NCBI GenBank assembly: GCA_003194525.1
Contig: NBIV01000117.1
Coordinates: forward strand, 1 to 64,000
Reading direction: 5' to 3'
Source: Gracilariopsis chorda
Lineage: Eukaryota > Rhodophyta > Florideophyceae > Gracilariales > Gracilariaceae
DNA: 64,000 nucleotides
A program made the position numbers and the translations under genes. Below are positions 54,262 to 64,000 of the stretch, in pieces. The stretch's first letter is position 1, and each line of letters begins with the position of its first letter. The notes beneath the pieces were generated by a model. That model was not told the DNA's origin. It searched no databases and saw only the letters and a list, made by a program, of their open reading frames with translations.

Positions 54262-56221
54262 CTAACGAACCCAGTCTTCAAACGATATGATTCGAGCGTT
54301 TTCAGACGGAGCTTTCTTGGATCTAACTGACTGCTCGTAAACTGCATCAACCCCCGGGGGTACAAAGCTTGTTTTCTGCCTTCCGCTCCCGAGCAAAGTA
54401 TCTGCTGCTTGATCGATGAAATGTGAACACGAAATTTCAGCGTCGTAGAGAGGGTCAACAGGTTTGTCGCTAATCCTTCTCCGTTTTGAGTCTGGGTTCC
54501 ACACGGAAAGATGACGACGCCAATCGTTACCTTGTATACGGCGGTTGCCAGGGGTTTTTGCGTCATGCAGTTTTTTTTCACTCTTAATAGAAAAGTACGA
54601 CTGCCCGGTGGTATCCACCCTGGCAAATGGATTTGCTTTCGCGGTACCGCTCTGCCTAGCTTGTCTAGAAACCCATGTTTCGTTGGTGCTGTTAAGCTGC
54701 ATATTTCGTTTGGCGAGGCTTTGAAACACGTCTGTGTTCCTTACCGTTGACTTCAGTACGTACTTCTCTTCAAACTGTCTTATCTTTGACAATCTGTTCT
54801 CGAGGTCTCGAACCTCCGGTTCAAGTTTCTCTATAGCTTCTTCGTCATTACGTTCGCGGGCATTCCTCAGGTCTTGACGTTTTATGTCTAGAGCCGTTTT
54901 TGCTTCCGTTCTTTTCAGCGTCCAGTTTACTCTGTGAGGATAAACGACTTCTATGTTTGCAATGTGTGACTTTTCTTCTTCTTCGGTTGGCGTAATTTTG
55001 CGCTCGAAGGCCAGTTTGCATTGTTTTGTCAATCGTTCGATTTCATCTCGGCGAGGAAGCTCCAGTCCATCTCGATTAGAAACGTAGCGATACCGTTCAT
55101 ATTCCGCCTCTGTGGGATGAGAACCTGACGTGAGGAATATCTGAAATGATCTCTTAGGTCCTCCGTGTTGCAAAACAAGAAGCCAGTTTGTTTTCTGGTC
55201 TCCGGCTAGTTTGTAGACTGAACCTTTCTTGACAGAAGCGATGCGGCACAAAAGATATTCGTCTTCCCTACCAGGTGCCTTGACCCTGGCAAATAACCCG
55301 ACCACGACCCGTTCGAAGTATGGCTCCTGAGAAAGATGAATCAAGCTGTCTCGCCTCATGAACAGAAATGTAGTAATTCTTCCACCTGGTGCGTTGGTGT
55401 TAACTAAATCCATGTATCGGAGATCAGGTCCGTCCTCTTGCATGAGGTCACTGTCTGGTTTCAGCTCATCTGCCTCTTTCTTCAGATCCTTTTCATTTTC
55501 TCGCCGTCGAACTTGATCTGGTTCGCTGTCGGCATCACTCAGATCCATGTCTACTACGCGTGATGACTTCTTACGTTTATCTTCTGCTAGGGCTTGTAAA
55601 GCGTCTGATTTTGATGACTGTTTGCTGCGCCCGCTGCTTCGCCCAGTGCGTTTACCTGTGTCTGTCTTATTTCTTGCTTCCCTCGCCATGATCTCTCGTT
55701 TTTTTTTTCCAAATGTCATACTCCCTGGTCCGTGCTTCTATTCGTGATTCGAGTTCAAGTTCTCTTTCAAATTCGTTCATCTTGAGGAGTGCTTCGCGGT
55801 CTGCAGCATCACCATACCCTTGCTCGTCATACTTAAACTGAAATTCATCATCGTCATCTACATCTACCTCTTCGTCTGATGGTCCAGAGGGCTTGTGACG
55901 TATTATCTTCTTGTCAGAAGATTTTGAGCGGCGTTTCGATGATCTGGGTTTTATTGTTCTTCTCCTTTCTGTAGAACGGGATGACTTCCTCTTGGACTTA
56001 GACTTTGATATGTAGTCATCTTCATCATCATCATCAACTCCGTACTCATTGTCGTCATCATCATCGTCGTCTTGGTCTAGAGCCGCATCGTCATCATCTC
56101 CACCGTCACTATCAGCAATACCTTCAAATTCTGCCCCATCGGAGTCTGAGGGACTGGGTTTCCTTTCAGGGCGTTTTTTCCCATCCGTAACTGCGAGGAG
56201 CTCAGCGTCAAGATCTTCCAT
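54262..56221 (-). CDS. RTF1: RTF1, Paf1-complex subunit (Plus3 domain); frameshift in A10
   Basis: ATG 56219-56221 opens an acidic N-terminus (poly-Asp, about 35-75), a Ser/Lys/Arg-rich basic stretch, and the conserved NEFERELELESRIEARTREY region. A T10 run on the plus strand (55699-55708) then breaks the frame. One base fewer joins DIWKKK to REIMAREARNK and on to the Plus3 domain (about 280-410: PYFERVVVGLFARVKAP, YLLCRIASV, LTSGSHPTEAEYERY). A coiled coil (DIKRQDLRNARERNDEEAIE) and a C-terminal tail ending FEDWVR then TAG complete it. RTF1 binds phospho-Spt5 and stimulates H2B ubiquitination during transcription. The break may be a sequencing error, a real mutation or slippage. Confidence 0.92.
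55699..55708. other. T10/A10 run causing the RTF1 frame break
   Basis: Ten T on the plus strand; nine A on the coding strand would keep RTF1 in one frame. Confidence 0.85.
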
Positions 56222-57211
56222 GTTGCCTTATACCCAAACGATTCTTTCGGAGGAACAAACTAACCAGGAAGAGGACAACAGCAAAAAGAAGCCCAGGTTT
56301 CAATAAAGATTCTTATGTGTCTTTCTCAGCTCTACCTGTAGTGTGTAAAACCTAGCACCTGCCGTATGCAAGGAAACACTGGAAGCGAGAAATCAAAGTA
56401 ACCTTCCACCTCTGATGGGTTTTGAACGAAAACAGTTGGCCAAGGTCACCTATTCGCGGCTTGGTCGTTTGCTTCACGGAAAACAGTTGAAAGCGTTCAC
56501 GCTGTGCGAGTGCATAAAGGCGAGAGCGAAGATATCCCACAAACTCTTGCAAGATAACCTCAGTTCTTTGCAAACTTCCGCAAGTACGGTTCGCTTTCCA
56601 ATCTTTTGCACTTGGTAGTACCAAGTTGGTACATGTCGGTAACCCGTTAACCCTTCACCCGGGTATAAACTTTAGACTATAAAGGTACCCCGGTGCTCCC
56701 GTCGGCCGACCCTGGTAATCACAGCCATATGCAATGTACGCGTACACATAAGTGTAAGTACTAAGGGACGTGTAAGTGCAGCCTTTTCCCTACGGTATGG
56801 TGCTTGCAAGTGTACGTCTGCCTCCACGTGTACATGGAATGAGCAGCCCAAATGAACACTTTCAGACTTACTCTCATCTGGGAGTTTACTTACGGAAACC
56901 TTACGGAAACCTTACGGAAACACGTCGACAGTAGACATACCAAACACCATAACTGTATTCTCCTGCGGCCGGCGTGTCGCCCGCACCGAAAGTACGACGG
57001 TACCAACTCCCTATCCTTTGAAGAGCGAGAACCGACAGAATACAAAGCTAACCCTTTACAACATTTCAGTACGTCGGGAGTGTGCTGAGAAGCTTGCAGA
57101 CTTCTATTGTGCTAACTTCGACGATCATCTTCTGACTTGTTGCACACCGACGAATTTCAGGGGTGCCCGTGTACAGGTTTCTTCTCCCAAACTTCTGACA
57201 CTTCTTCCAGA
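56222..57211. promoter_or_regulatory. Divergent RTF1/eIF3d promoter region
   Basis: It contains palindromes CTTGGTAGTACCAAG (about 56610-56624) with GGTACATG beside it, and TGTACGCGTACA (about 56734-56745). Three tandem TTACGGAAACC units lie at 56891-56923. TTCCAG directly before the eIF3d ATG could be a 3' splice site of a leader intron. No gene is visible inside. Confidence 0.6.
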
Positions 57212-58828
57212 ATGGCATCATTTAAGCTCCCAGAGATTCACGACAACCCCGATGGATGGGGCCCACCAATGGATCTGGCGCCAAAGAAGTTTCAAGACAT
57301 GCCATATGCGCCGTTTTCGAAGTCCGACAGACTTGGGCGCGCCGCAGACTGGACCGCGTATAGTAATCGTTACGGCCGGGATCAAACAGATGATTCATCT
57401 CTAGATTTCACAGTGGTGGACAATAAGGTGATCCCACGAGTTGGCTACGGACGAGGCCGAGGAGGATTTCGTGGCGGGTTCAGAGGTCGTGGTGGTCGAT
57501 ATAGTGATCGCAGTGGCCGAGATCGTGACTCTGGCCGACGAAATGGTCGCGGGGGAAGAAATGCAGCACGTGGAGGCCGTGGCGGCCGTGGCGGCTATCG
57601 ACCAAGGTGGGAAGACCGCCGTAATATTCAACGTGAAGCCAGTGTGGAAGTGGGTACAGACTGGCAAATTCTGGAAGAAGTTTCCTCTAACGTATTATCA
57701 AAGATGTCTTTCAACATGCGGGATCAAGGCGAAGATATAGCAAAGTGCGGCGTGGTTCCGTTCTACGATCGTAGCGCCGATCGCATAACTCCAAAGAATC
57801 CGAAACCACTGCGAGTCGTCGATGTTGTATATCCTCGAATTACAACTACTGATGATCCAGTTATTAGGCGAATCGCTGGCAGTGGTCAAGGAACGGTTTT
57901 TGCTACTAGCAGCATACTAGCGATTCTGATGGCTGCTTCTAGGTCCGTGCAGAGCTGGGATATAATCGTGCAACGTATCGGCGGGAAACTATTCTTCGAC
58001 AAAAGAGAAGGATCAATGGCTGATTACATAACTGTTAGTGAAACTTCTCATGATCCACCGAAAGACGAGAAGAGCCTCTCGGGTGAAGAGGTGGTTAATT
58101 CTTTCCAGAAGCTCAGTGCAGAAGCCACGTCTATTAACAGCAATTTCATTCAGAATGTTGTTAGCAAGGCAAACTTGCACAAGTATCCAGAAGAAAATCC
58201 ATTCCTCGACGACATCGAAGGCAAACCGGCTAACGTCGCTTACAGGTATCGCAAGTGGTCGCTTGGAGAGGACATTACGGTCATAGCACGATGCGAGGTG
58301 GATGCCGTATTTGCCCCCACCACCGAAGGGGAGGAGCCGATCCCGATAACAATTCGTGCCCTAAATGAGTATTTCGATCCAAATTCTCGACAAACCACAG
58401 ATTGGAGAGGGAAACTAGACACTCAACGTGGAGCTGTTCTTGCCACAGAGGTAAAGAACAATGCTGCAAAGTTAGCAAGATGGACTGCTGAAGCAATAAT
58501 GGCAGATTCAGATAGGATCAAGTTCGGTTTCGTATCCCGAACAAGAATGAATAAGAATGAGAGCCATATCATTTTGGGAACCCAGATGTACAAGCCGAGA
58601 GATTTTGCGAGCCAAATTGCTTTCAATACGAATAACATGTGGGGTATCTTGAAGGGTATAATTGATATCTGTTACAGGAGTCTGAAAGATGGTGAGAAGG
58701 GTGTTCTGATGAAGGATCCAAACAAGCCTATACTACGCTTGTACAGAGTACCAGATGATGTGTTCGAGTCCGAAGAGTCGGAAGAGGAAGAGCCTGAGAA
58801 CCCTCAACAGCTCGGTCTTTTTATGTAA
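57212..58828 (+). CDS. EIF3D: Translation initiation factor eIF3 subunit d
   Basis: 538 residues from ATG 57212 (MASFKLPEIHDNPDGWGPP). The N-terminal motif (PYAPFSKSDRLGRAADWT) binds the eIF3 core. An Arg/Gly-rich insert (about 78-135, RGG repeats) is expected to bind RNA. The conserved cap-binding domain follows from TDWQILEEVSSNVLSKMSF through DPVIRRIAGSGQGTVFATSS, VAYRYRKWSL, REDFA-like PRDFASQIAFNTNNMWGI and DPNKPILRLYRVPDDVFE to an acidic tail. Human eIF3d binds the 5' cap of selected mRNAs. Intronless, TAA stop. The first frame extends 25 codons upstream without a conserved start, so ATG 57212 is chosen. Confidence 0.95.
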   Translation: MASFKLPEIHDNPDGWGPPMDLAPKKFQDMPYAPFSKSDRLGRAADWTAYSNRYGRDQTDDSSLDFTVVDNKVIPRVGYGRGRGGFRGGFRGRGGRYSDRSGRDRDSGRRNGRGGRNAARGGRGGRGGYRPRWEDRRNIQREASVEVGTDWQILEEVSSNVLSKMSFNMRDQGEDIAKCGVVPFYDRSADRITPKNPKPLRVVDVVYPRITTTDDPVIRRIAGSGQGTVFATSSILAILMAASRSVQSWDIIVQRIGGKLFFDKREGSMADYITVSETSHDPPKDEKSLSGEEVVNSFQKLSAEATSINSNFIQNVVSKANLHKYPEENPFLDDIEGKPANVAYRYRKWSLGEDITVIARCEVDAVFAPTTEGEEPIPITIRALNEYFDPNSRQTTDWRGKLDTQRGAVLATEVKNNAAKLARWTAEAIMADSDRIKFGFVSRTRMNKNESHIILGTQMYKPRDFASQIAFNTNNMWGILKGIIDICYRSLKDGEKGVLMKDPNKPILRLYRVPDDVFESEESEEEEPENPQQLGLFM

Positions 58829-59370
58829 ACTGTGCGTATTGCCAGCATTCTATGGTGCCAAGTTCCCAGCGTGGGAACTGCGACCGGCTCGTACTCTGGG
58901 AAATTCTTTGTGTAGTTCACTCCATCTCCAGATATATAGTGCCACAAACACCAGCTACCGGGCTGCTTGTAATAATGCATGTGAGGAACACATGAGCTGT
59001 TTACGGCATCGCCAGCGTTTTGTTGTTTTTGGGCGGTCGAAACCTAATTCCGACTTCGACGTATCAACTCGTCTCTGCCGCGAAGGCCAAATTCTCGAGG
59101 CAGACCCAGTTGCGGATCCATTTTGCCCCTCCTGATTCGTATCAGCAGGAAGGTCGGCACACCATGACGAGCGGATTAGTGCATTGTGCCGAAAGCCGGG
59201 CCACTAGCGGTTCACGCGTGATGCCTTATTAGCGCAGAAATAATTCAGCAAAAAACGACGCACCGTAGCTCTTGAGATGAGCTACGACAGCTTCAACTTC
59301 GACCCATTTCGCCCGAACGAGTCTTTACAACTTTCAGCATTTTACTTAGGCAGTTCAGCACCCTAAACCT
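58829..59370. other. Convergent spacer
   Basis: It lies between eIF3d and NMD3; short plus-strand frames here have no support. Confidence 0.5.
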
Positions 59371-60999
59371 CTATGAGGAAGGTTGTGCTCTTGATGGTGC
59401 GCTAAAGTCATCTGGTCCGTCTTCAATATTTAACCCTTCCAATAGCTCCTCAATCGGTACTTCTGGATAATCCTCATCATCTTCATCGCCATCCTCAGCA
59501 ACAACTTGACGATTCTGGGTTGCGGCTGGCACGGGATTGCCTTGATCGACATCCATTTGAGAAGGTATAGGTTTGAACTTTGTTGGATCTCTGTAAATAT
59601 TGATGTTTGTACGAAGGTCTTGATCCTGCTCGAGATCTTGAAGAAATTCTTCTTGTTCTGCTGCCATCCGTGCTATGGGGTCGAGATTGGACTTCCTGTA
59701 CGCAGTTTCCACTACAGCATCGTCAAGTTCCATATTTAGGCGTTTGAGTCTCCACATGCGTCGCTTTGATCGATTCTTCTTTGAATATGTTTTCTTGAAT
59801 AACAAAAAGTCTGGGAGTTGCAGTCGTTTATGTCCAGCAAGTAACGATTCATTAAACACGGCGTTTCCAAGGTCATATCCGAGGGCGAGGTCTCCTGGGT
59901 TCAGAAAATTGCCTAGATGAGTGCTAATATAATGTTGGCTGTCATTCTTGCCATAGTCAATCGAACGTGCCACTGTCACATCTGCAAGGCACCACTTGCC
60001 CTTGCGCTCTCTTGACTTTTCGACATCAAGAACGGCAAACTCAGTACCCTGTTTAAAACTCATCAAAGCTTGAAATGGGTATTTCCAGTAGACTGGCGCC
60101 GCTAGCTCAGCAGTTTGAAGGGTGAATGGATCAATCAAGGACAATGATGTGGATACTTTCGTGATTAGAACAAGGGGTCCTATTCCACCTAAGAGAACAT
60201 GAACTTTCGGAGGAAGGCAGGCGACGTCATCCTTGCATAAAGGGAGGATTTCCACAGAGAAAGTGTACTTGTATCTGTATGTGTTGGAATTTGTATCATG
60301 AGAAACAAGATGATCTGCCTGCTTTGTCCGGATCGGAACCACATGGTTCAGAAAAGAGACAAAACGCATGGCATGGCTCCTGTGCAGAAAGTAAAAATCG
60401 AGCCCGTCCGGATGCGCCTTGATCCCGACAGTATCTTCATGAGCCCCGTGTTTGATGATTAGCTGTTCCAAGAACAAGAACGTACGTTTGTGGACAACTT
60501 TTTGCCGCACCTGGACCACTGCTTGCCATTCATCTATATCTGCTGCATCGCGCTTGCACATGTCACATTGTTGATACTCAACAATGAACTCAACGAAGAA
60601 TTCTTGTTGTAAAATAGTGTTGTTGAAAACTTCTTTCTGCACCAGAAGGCGAACTTGGATTCGGCGGGAGTGAGGTTCAGTCCATCGAAATCCGGCATCC
60701 ACAAGTTTTACTTTGTTCAGCCCTTTCAAGCGCTTAATGCACAGTGCTAAAAGTTCCTTTGACTCGAGCTCCGCGGCAACCCAATGCTTCGGAGGTTGAA
60801 GGTATCGTGCACAACCCTTGCAGTAGTATATGGTTGAAGTCTTCGGAATATTTTCGGTTATATCAACTTGGCCACGGATGCAGTTGATGCACATATTAGA
60901 AGGATTGGCAGTAATCGGCACCCCGCACAGACAACAAAGAATGGTAGGAAGGGTACGGCGGGGAGGTACGCCTGAAGAATCCAAATCCATTGAATCCAT
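59371..60999 (-). CDS. NMD3: NMD3, 60S ribosomal subunit export adaptor
   Basis: 542 residues, ATG 60997-60999, TAG 59371-59373. Treble-clef zinc pairs at the N-terminus (CCLCG, CINC, CKGC) and CDMC (about 155) match NMD3. Following parts include RWTEPHSRRIQVRLLVQKEV, KRTFLFLEQLIIKHGAH, DGLDFYFLHRSHAMRFVSFL, and the SH3/OB-like region with DPFTLQTAELAAPVYWKYPF. The C-terminus has a basic patch (KKNRSKRRMWRLKRLNME) and acidic runs, in place of the NES/NLS region of other eukaryotes. It joins nascent 60S subunits to the CRM1 exporter. Intronless. Its promoter is shared with the divergent dynein gene. Confidence 0.95.
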   Translation of the reverse strand: MDSMDLDSSGVPPRRTLPTILCCLCGVPITANPSNMCINCIRGQVDITENIPKTSTIYYCKGCARYLQPPKHWVAAELESKELLALCIKRLKGLNKVKLVDAGFRWTEPHSRRIQVRLLVQKEVFNNTILQQEFFVEFIVEYQQCDMCKRDAADIDEWQAVVQVRQKVVHKRTFLFLEQLIIKHGAHEDTVGIKAHPDGLDFYFLHRSHAMRFVSFLNHVVPIRTKQADHLVSHDTNSNTYRYKYTFSVEILPLCKDDVACLPPKVHVLLGGIGPLVLITKVSTSLSLIDPFTLQTAELAAPVYWKYPFQALMSFKQGTEFAVLDVEKSRERKGKWCLADVTVARSIDYGKNDSQHYISTHLGNFLNPGDLALGYDLGNAVFNESLLAGHKRLQLPDFLLFKKTYSKKNRSKRRMWRLKRLNMELDDAVVETAYRKSNLDPIARMAAEQEEFLQDLEQDQDLRTNINIYRDPTKFKPIPSQMDVDQGNPVPAATQNRQVVAEDGDEDDEDYPEVPIEELLEGLNIEDGPDDFSAPSRAQPSS

Positions 61000-61777
61000 G
61001 TTGGACGTAAATCGGGCTGAAGATGAAGTCGTAACTCAGTTGAGTTTAGCCGGTAGTCCCCCAGTTCTACAGAATCAAGCCAATCCTTCAACCTTATCCA
61101 GCAGCTACTAGATATCCCTTTCGTAGTTAGTTGTACACGGAGGTACTCGGAAGCTTACCGGCGGCGCTCTTTAGCAAGATGCACTCTGCCTAGAAGAACC
61201 AACAGGGACACGTGGGATAATGGATCAGAGAGCGCAGTTTGCAACCGTCTGTAAGCTTACGCATCACTTCACCAATCTGACTCGGTCGTGCCATTGGCAT
61301 GGTGGATGGTGTACATGTACCAACGGTACCAAAGGTACAGGTACCTTTGTACTGTCTACCAGCTGCGACGCCATCAGTTCACAGTGTGAACTTCACAGTG
61401 TGAAGTTCACACTGCACATGTGGTGTATCTACCAAGGGTAGTCGTTTTCACATTTTGAATTGTTTGCCAGCATTCAAACCGGAAATTCACCCCGGCGCGC
61501 AGCCTGTGCATCCAAGCTGCTTTTCCCGCCAACGGCAAACAAAACATGACAAAGTTGGCGCACAGATGCACGGTGTGAATCAGGATCGGATCCAGTCGGT
61601 CATCTTTCACGCCGTCACGTAAGCGATATTATCGCCGCGACAAACAACTCTTGTACGAGGGCAGCTTCATATTGCTCTGCTTCGTCACACAAAGTAGTAT
61701 CTACAAAGCACTGGTGTGCTTCTCAGCAGCCATTGATGCACAGCTCTTTGCTATGTTACAAATGCCAATAGTGTGAC
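61000..61777. promoter_or_regulatory. Divergent NMD3/dynein promoter region with nested palindromes
   Basis: GGTACCAAAGGTACAGGTAC and TTTGTAC (61329-61353) form overlapping inverted GGTAC copies. A perfect 15-bp inverted repeat with 3-nt loop lies at 61382-61414 (CAGTGTGAACTTCAC...GTGAAGTTCACACTG), overlapping GTTCACAGTGTGAAC at 61377-61391. The GGTAC theme recurs in the RTF1/eIF3d promoter. Confidence 0.65.
61382..61414. repeat. Perfect 15-bp inverted repeat
   Basis: Arms 61382-61396 and 61400-61414 around AGT, with further GTGAA/TTCAC half-sites overlapping on the left. Confidence 0.9.
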
Positions 61778-64000
61778 ATGGATAGCAGCACGGCCATAAC
61801 GACGTTATCGAATCTTGGATTTGCCGATTCGAAGCAAACTGTCTCAAACCTAGAAGATGGAACAACCACTCTTCTCAAAAGCAGCACCGGCTCCATCATC
61901 GCACTTTTCCGACGAGGCGACAAGTATGACACTCTGATATTGGGTTCGAATTCCGACTGCCCTGTGCCAACACTGCGTGCTGTGCTCGAAACTGCAGTTC
62001 TTCCTCTTTCCGACACCTACGCTGCCAAAGTTGGCGTAGCTCTTCCAGAGCGGGATGCATTACGTAAGAGGATTCGGGAGGCTTCGGTAGCTCTTGACGT
62101 CATCGCGAAGGGTCGACTTTTTTCCGTCAAACCTCCCGAATTCCCCCTTCATAAGGAAGTGAAGGCATTTGTGGAAGGCGGTGCCAACTCTATAGATGAC
62201 GTTCCCGACCTATTCATTGACAATCATGCCACTCTTAATCAGCTTCAGGCTAACGTCGTTACTTGGTCAAGGAGTATCGACCGCATAGTTCAGATTGCAA
62301 AGGAAGGGCCAAAAAGCGTCCTAACCATAGAAGAGGAAACCGTATTTTGGAGTTCGCTGGATGCGGCGCTGTCATCAGCTCAAAAGGCTCTCTCTTCAAG
62401 AGCCGTTAAGATTTCTCTAGAAATATTGGCACGAAAGCGAAGAGCAACGGCTTTCCTACTAGAAGCAAGCAGTTCGATAGATGGATCCCGCCGAAAAGCT
62501 GCTGCCGTCCTCACTTTTCTGCAGGGACTTCCTATTATTTCTTTGAGAACTGCAGAGGATATTCAATCGCTGAAGAAGGCAGTGACAACCCTTATGGAGC
62601 ACATTGCTGCCAAGCTACGTATCTCATCGTTCTCCGTTGAGCGCATTTTAAGCCTTATCGATGCTATGGCGTCAGATGTCAACCGTTCATTGAAGAGAAT
62701 ACTGGAAAGAGAGGACGGTCTTCTCACTCTTCCGTATGAAGAGTTTACCAACGTCTTTAAGGCATGCTGTGACTTATTTGAGGCATGGTCGCAGGGATTT
62801 GATCATTGCCGCAAAGTTGCGAGAGAAGCTGCACGAAAGAAGGGAGAATCCATGCCACCACGTCGACAGTCTCCGCTTCTGAGGCTTCACAATCATTTAA
62901 CTGATATACATGACCTCCGATCAGATCACCAAGCTATACGCACTGTTTTGATTGATCTTGCGTCTGAAAGAAAGAGTCCTTCACGCCTTGTTGAAACTTT
63001 GGACCAAGAGCTGACGAAGCTGGTCGACGAATGTAAGGCACTGAATCATTTCGACCTGAACAGCAACGGAGAAATGATCTGGGAAGAGAAACGAGCAACG
63101 TACCGTTCGGAAACAGCTAGGATTGAGGAGACATTAGCTGAGAATTATTCGGAGATAGTGAAGAATGCCCAAAGCCTAGGCGAACTGGCTGCATCATTGA
63201 AAGGTTTTGAATGCATCCTGGGGAAGCAGTTCATGACTATCGCAGTCACTGAGGCAGTGAGTTCTGTGATCAACCTAGGGTCGAAAGCTTGTAAGACATT
63301 GAAAGAGCGATTTCGTATAATGACGGAACGGCTAGATCAGGATAAAGTCAAGAGAGTGGTTGCAGTGTGTTCCCTTGTATCAGAGTCGCAGCTTATCAGC
63401 AGGCGCATATCTTCCCTTCTCGCTGAGCTTCAAGGTGTCTGCGGTGAATCAAATATCTCCATTTTGCCTGAGATCAAAGAGTTTGTTGTTGGTGTTCAGA
63501 GATTCGCCCAAATAGTGAATCCTTCAGAAACGATTCTTTCGTGGATGAAGCGTGTATCTGTTGAAGATTTACGCTACCCTTTATTCTCAGCTTCTACCGA
63601 CAAAGGACTTGTATCTGTTGAAACCTCTGTTTCACAAGAGACAATGAACATTTTTCGTGTCGTTCGCTTGGTTCGAGATGATCATGACCTGTGCTCTACG
63701 ATTTCGAACAAATACTTTGAACTTGCTCGACTTTGTCAATCTCTCTTTCCTGTTTTTACCAAAATTGACGAGGCGCTCGAATGCTTTAACAGAGTGCTAT
63801 GGGTTCTCTCTCAAATGGAAGAAGTGCCTTTTCTACGGCTCTATTCAATCGTTGAACCCGAAGTTCAGAATGCCTCTAAACTCATTGAAAAGGGATTTCA
63901 AATGAAATGGAATGATTCTTTACGCGATCTAGAAACGTACTCATCCGAACTTCTGGAGCTTTGCTCTTCGCTTTGTTATGGCATCCAGCTTTTAGTAGAG
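61778..64000 (+). CDS. Cytoplasmic dynein heavy chain, N-terminal tail (runs off the window)
   Basis: ATG 61778 opens 741 codons with no stop to the window end. The sequence has the dynein tail (DHC_N1) character: LFIDNHATLNQLQANVVTWS, then EETVFWSSLDAALSSAQKAL, EEFTNVFKACCDLFEAWSQG, SPLLRLHNHLTDIHDLRSDH, and QMEEVPFLRLYSIVEPEVQN near the end. This tail dimerises and holds intermediate and light-intermediate chains; the motor ring lies outside the window. Residues around FEAWSQGFDHCRKVAREAAR and the following LHNHL block look closer to cytoplasmic dynein 1 than to axonal chains. No intron appears in 2.2 kb. Confidence 0.85.
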   Translation, partial: MDSSTAITTLSNLGFADSKQTVSNLEDGTTTLLKSSTGSIIALFRRGDKYDTLILGSNSDCPVPTLRAVLETAVLPLSDTYAAKVGVALPERDALRKRIREASVALDVIAKGRLFSVKPPEFPLHKEVKAFVEGGANSIDDVPDLFIDNHATLNQLQANVVTWSRSIDRIVQIAKEGPKSVLTIEEETVFWSSLDAALSSAQKALSSRAVKISLEILARKRRATAFLLEASSSIDGSRRKAAAVLTFLQGLPIISLRTAEDIQSLKKAVTTLMEHIAAKLRISSFSVERILSLIDAMASDVNRSLKRILEREDGLLTLPYEEFTNVFKACCDLFEAWSQGFDHCRKVAREAARKKGESMPPRRQSPLLRLHNHLTDIHDLRSDHQAIRTVLIDLASERKSPSRLVETLDQELTKLVDECKALNHFDLNSNGEMIWEEKRATYRSETARIEETLAENYSEIVKNAQSLGELAASLKGFECILGKQFMTIAVTEAVSSVINLGSKACKTLKERFRIMTERLDQDKVKRVVAVCSLVSESQLISRRISSLLAELQGVCGESNISILPEIKEFVVGVQRFAQIVNPSETILSWMKRVSVEDLRYPLFSASTDKGLVSVETSVSQETMNIFRVVRLVRDDHDLCSTISNKYFELARLCQSLFPVFTKIDEALECFNRVLWVLSQMEEVPFLRLYSIVEPEVQNASKLIEKGFQMKWNDSLRDLETYSSELLELCSSLCYGIQLLVE

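Overview
The window is eukaryotic nuclear DNA. It is gene-sparse and full of mobile elements on the left, and compact with mostly intronless housekeeping genes on the right. Conserved eukaryote-only genes are present: eIF3d, RTF1 (Paf1 complex), NMD3, a VMA21-like protein, TRMO, two half-size ABCA transporters and the N-terminus of a cytoplasmic dynein heavy chain. The one intron I can define (98 bp, GTACGT...CTAAC...CAG) is spliceosomal. Rare short introns, chromodomain Ty3 elements and Ty1/copia elements fit a red alga. That is inference; no sequence proves the lineage.

Layout. 1-14.6 kb is an old multi-gene block. It holds a broken CMC/Plavaka-like transposase (+), a broken coiled-coil gene (-), a large minus-strand gene joining a DPPY-type DNA methyltransferase to a SET domain, a ParB-like protein (+), an iron-oxygenase/cupin-like protein (+) and another coiled-coil gene (+). 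I read it as one degenerate, large, epigenetics-loaded mobile element whose left end lies outside the window. 14.64-20.1 kb is a 5'-truncated, diverged Ty3/gypsy chromovirus. 20.1-21.9 kb is a copia fragment split by a solo LTR. 24.9-36.6 kb is a nearly complete Ty3/gypsy chromovirus with two 827-bp LTRs and a 5-bp target duplication. 36.6-40.2 kb is a small internally deleted copia element with 90-bp LTRs. Both young elements sit in one older minus-strand reading frame. 42.0-43.7 kb holds a PIF/Harbinger-like pair (SANT protein and DDE nuclease). From 44.7 kb on, ordinary host genes follow.

Themes. (1) Stop codons that break the element genes mostly fall in otherwise open frames where one C-to-T change (CGA, CAA or CAG to a stop) explains them, while the host genes use all three stops normally. 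(2) The young gypsy element is packed along its length with perfect 4-6 bp stems around 2-5 nt loops, in coding and non-coding parts alike. (3) Two diverged gypsy copies carry the same antisense protein between pol and the 3' LTR. (4) Host genes are arranged in divergent pairs (ABCA/ABCA, RTF1/eIF3d, NMD3/dynein) with palindrome-rich shared promoters.
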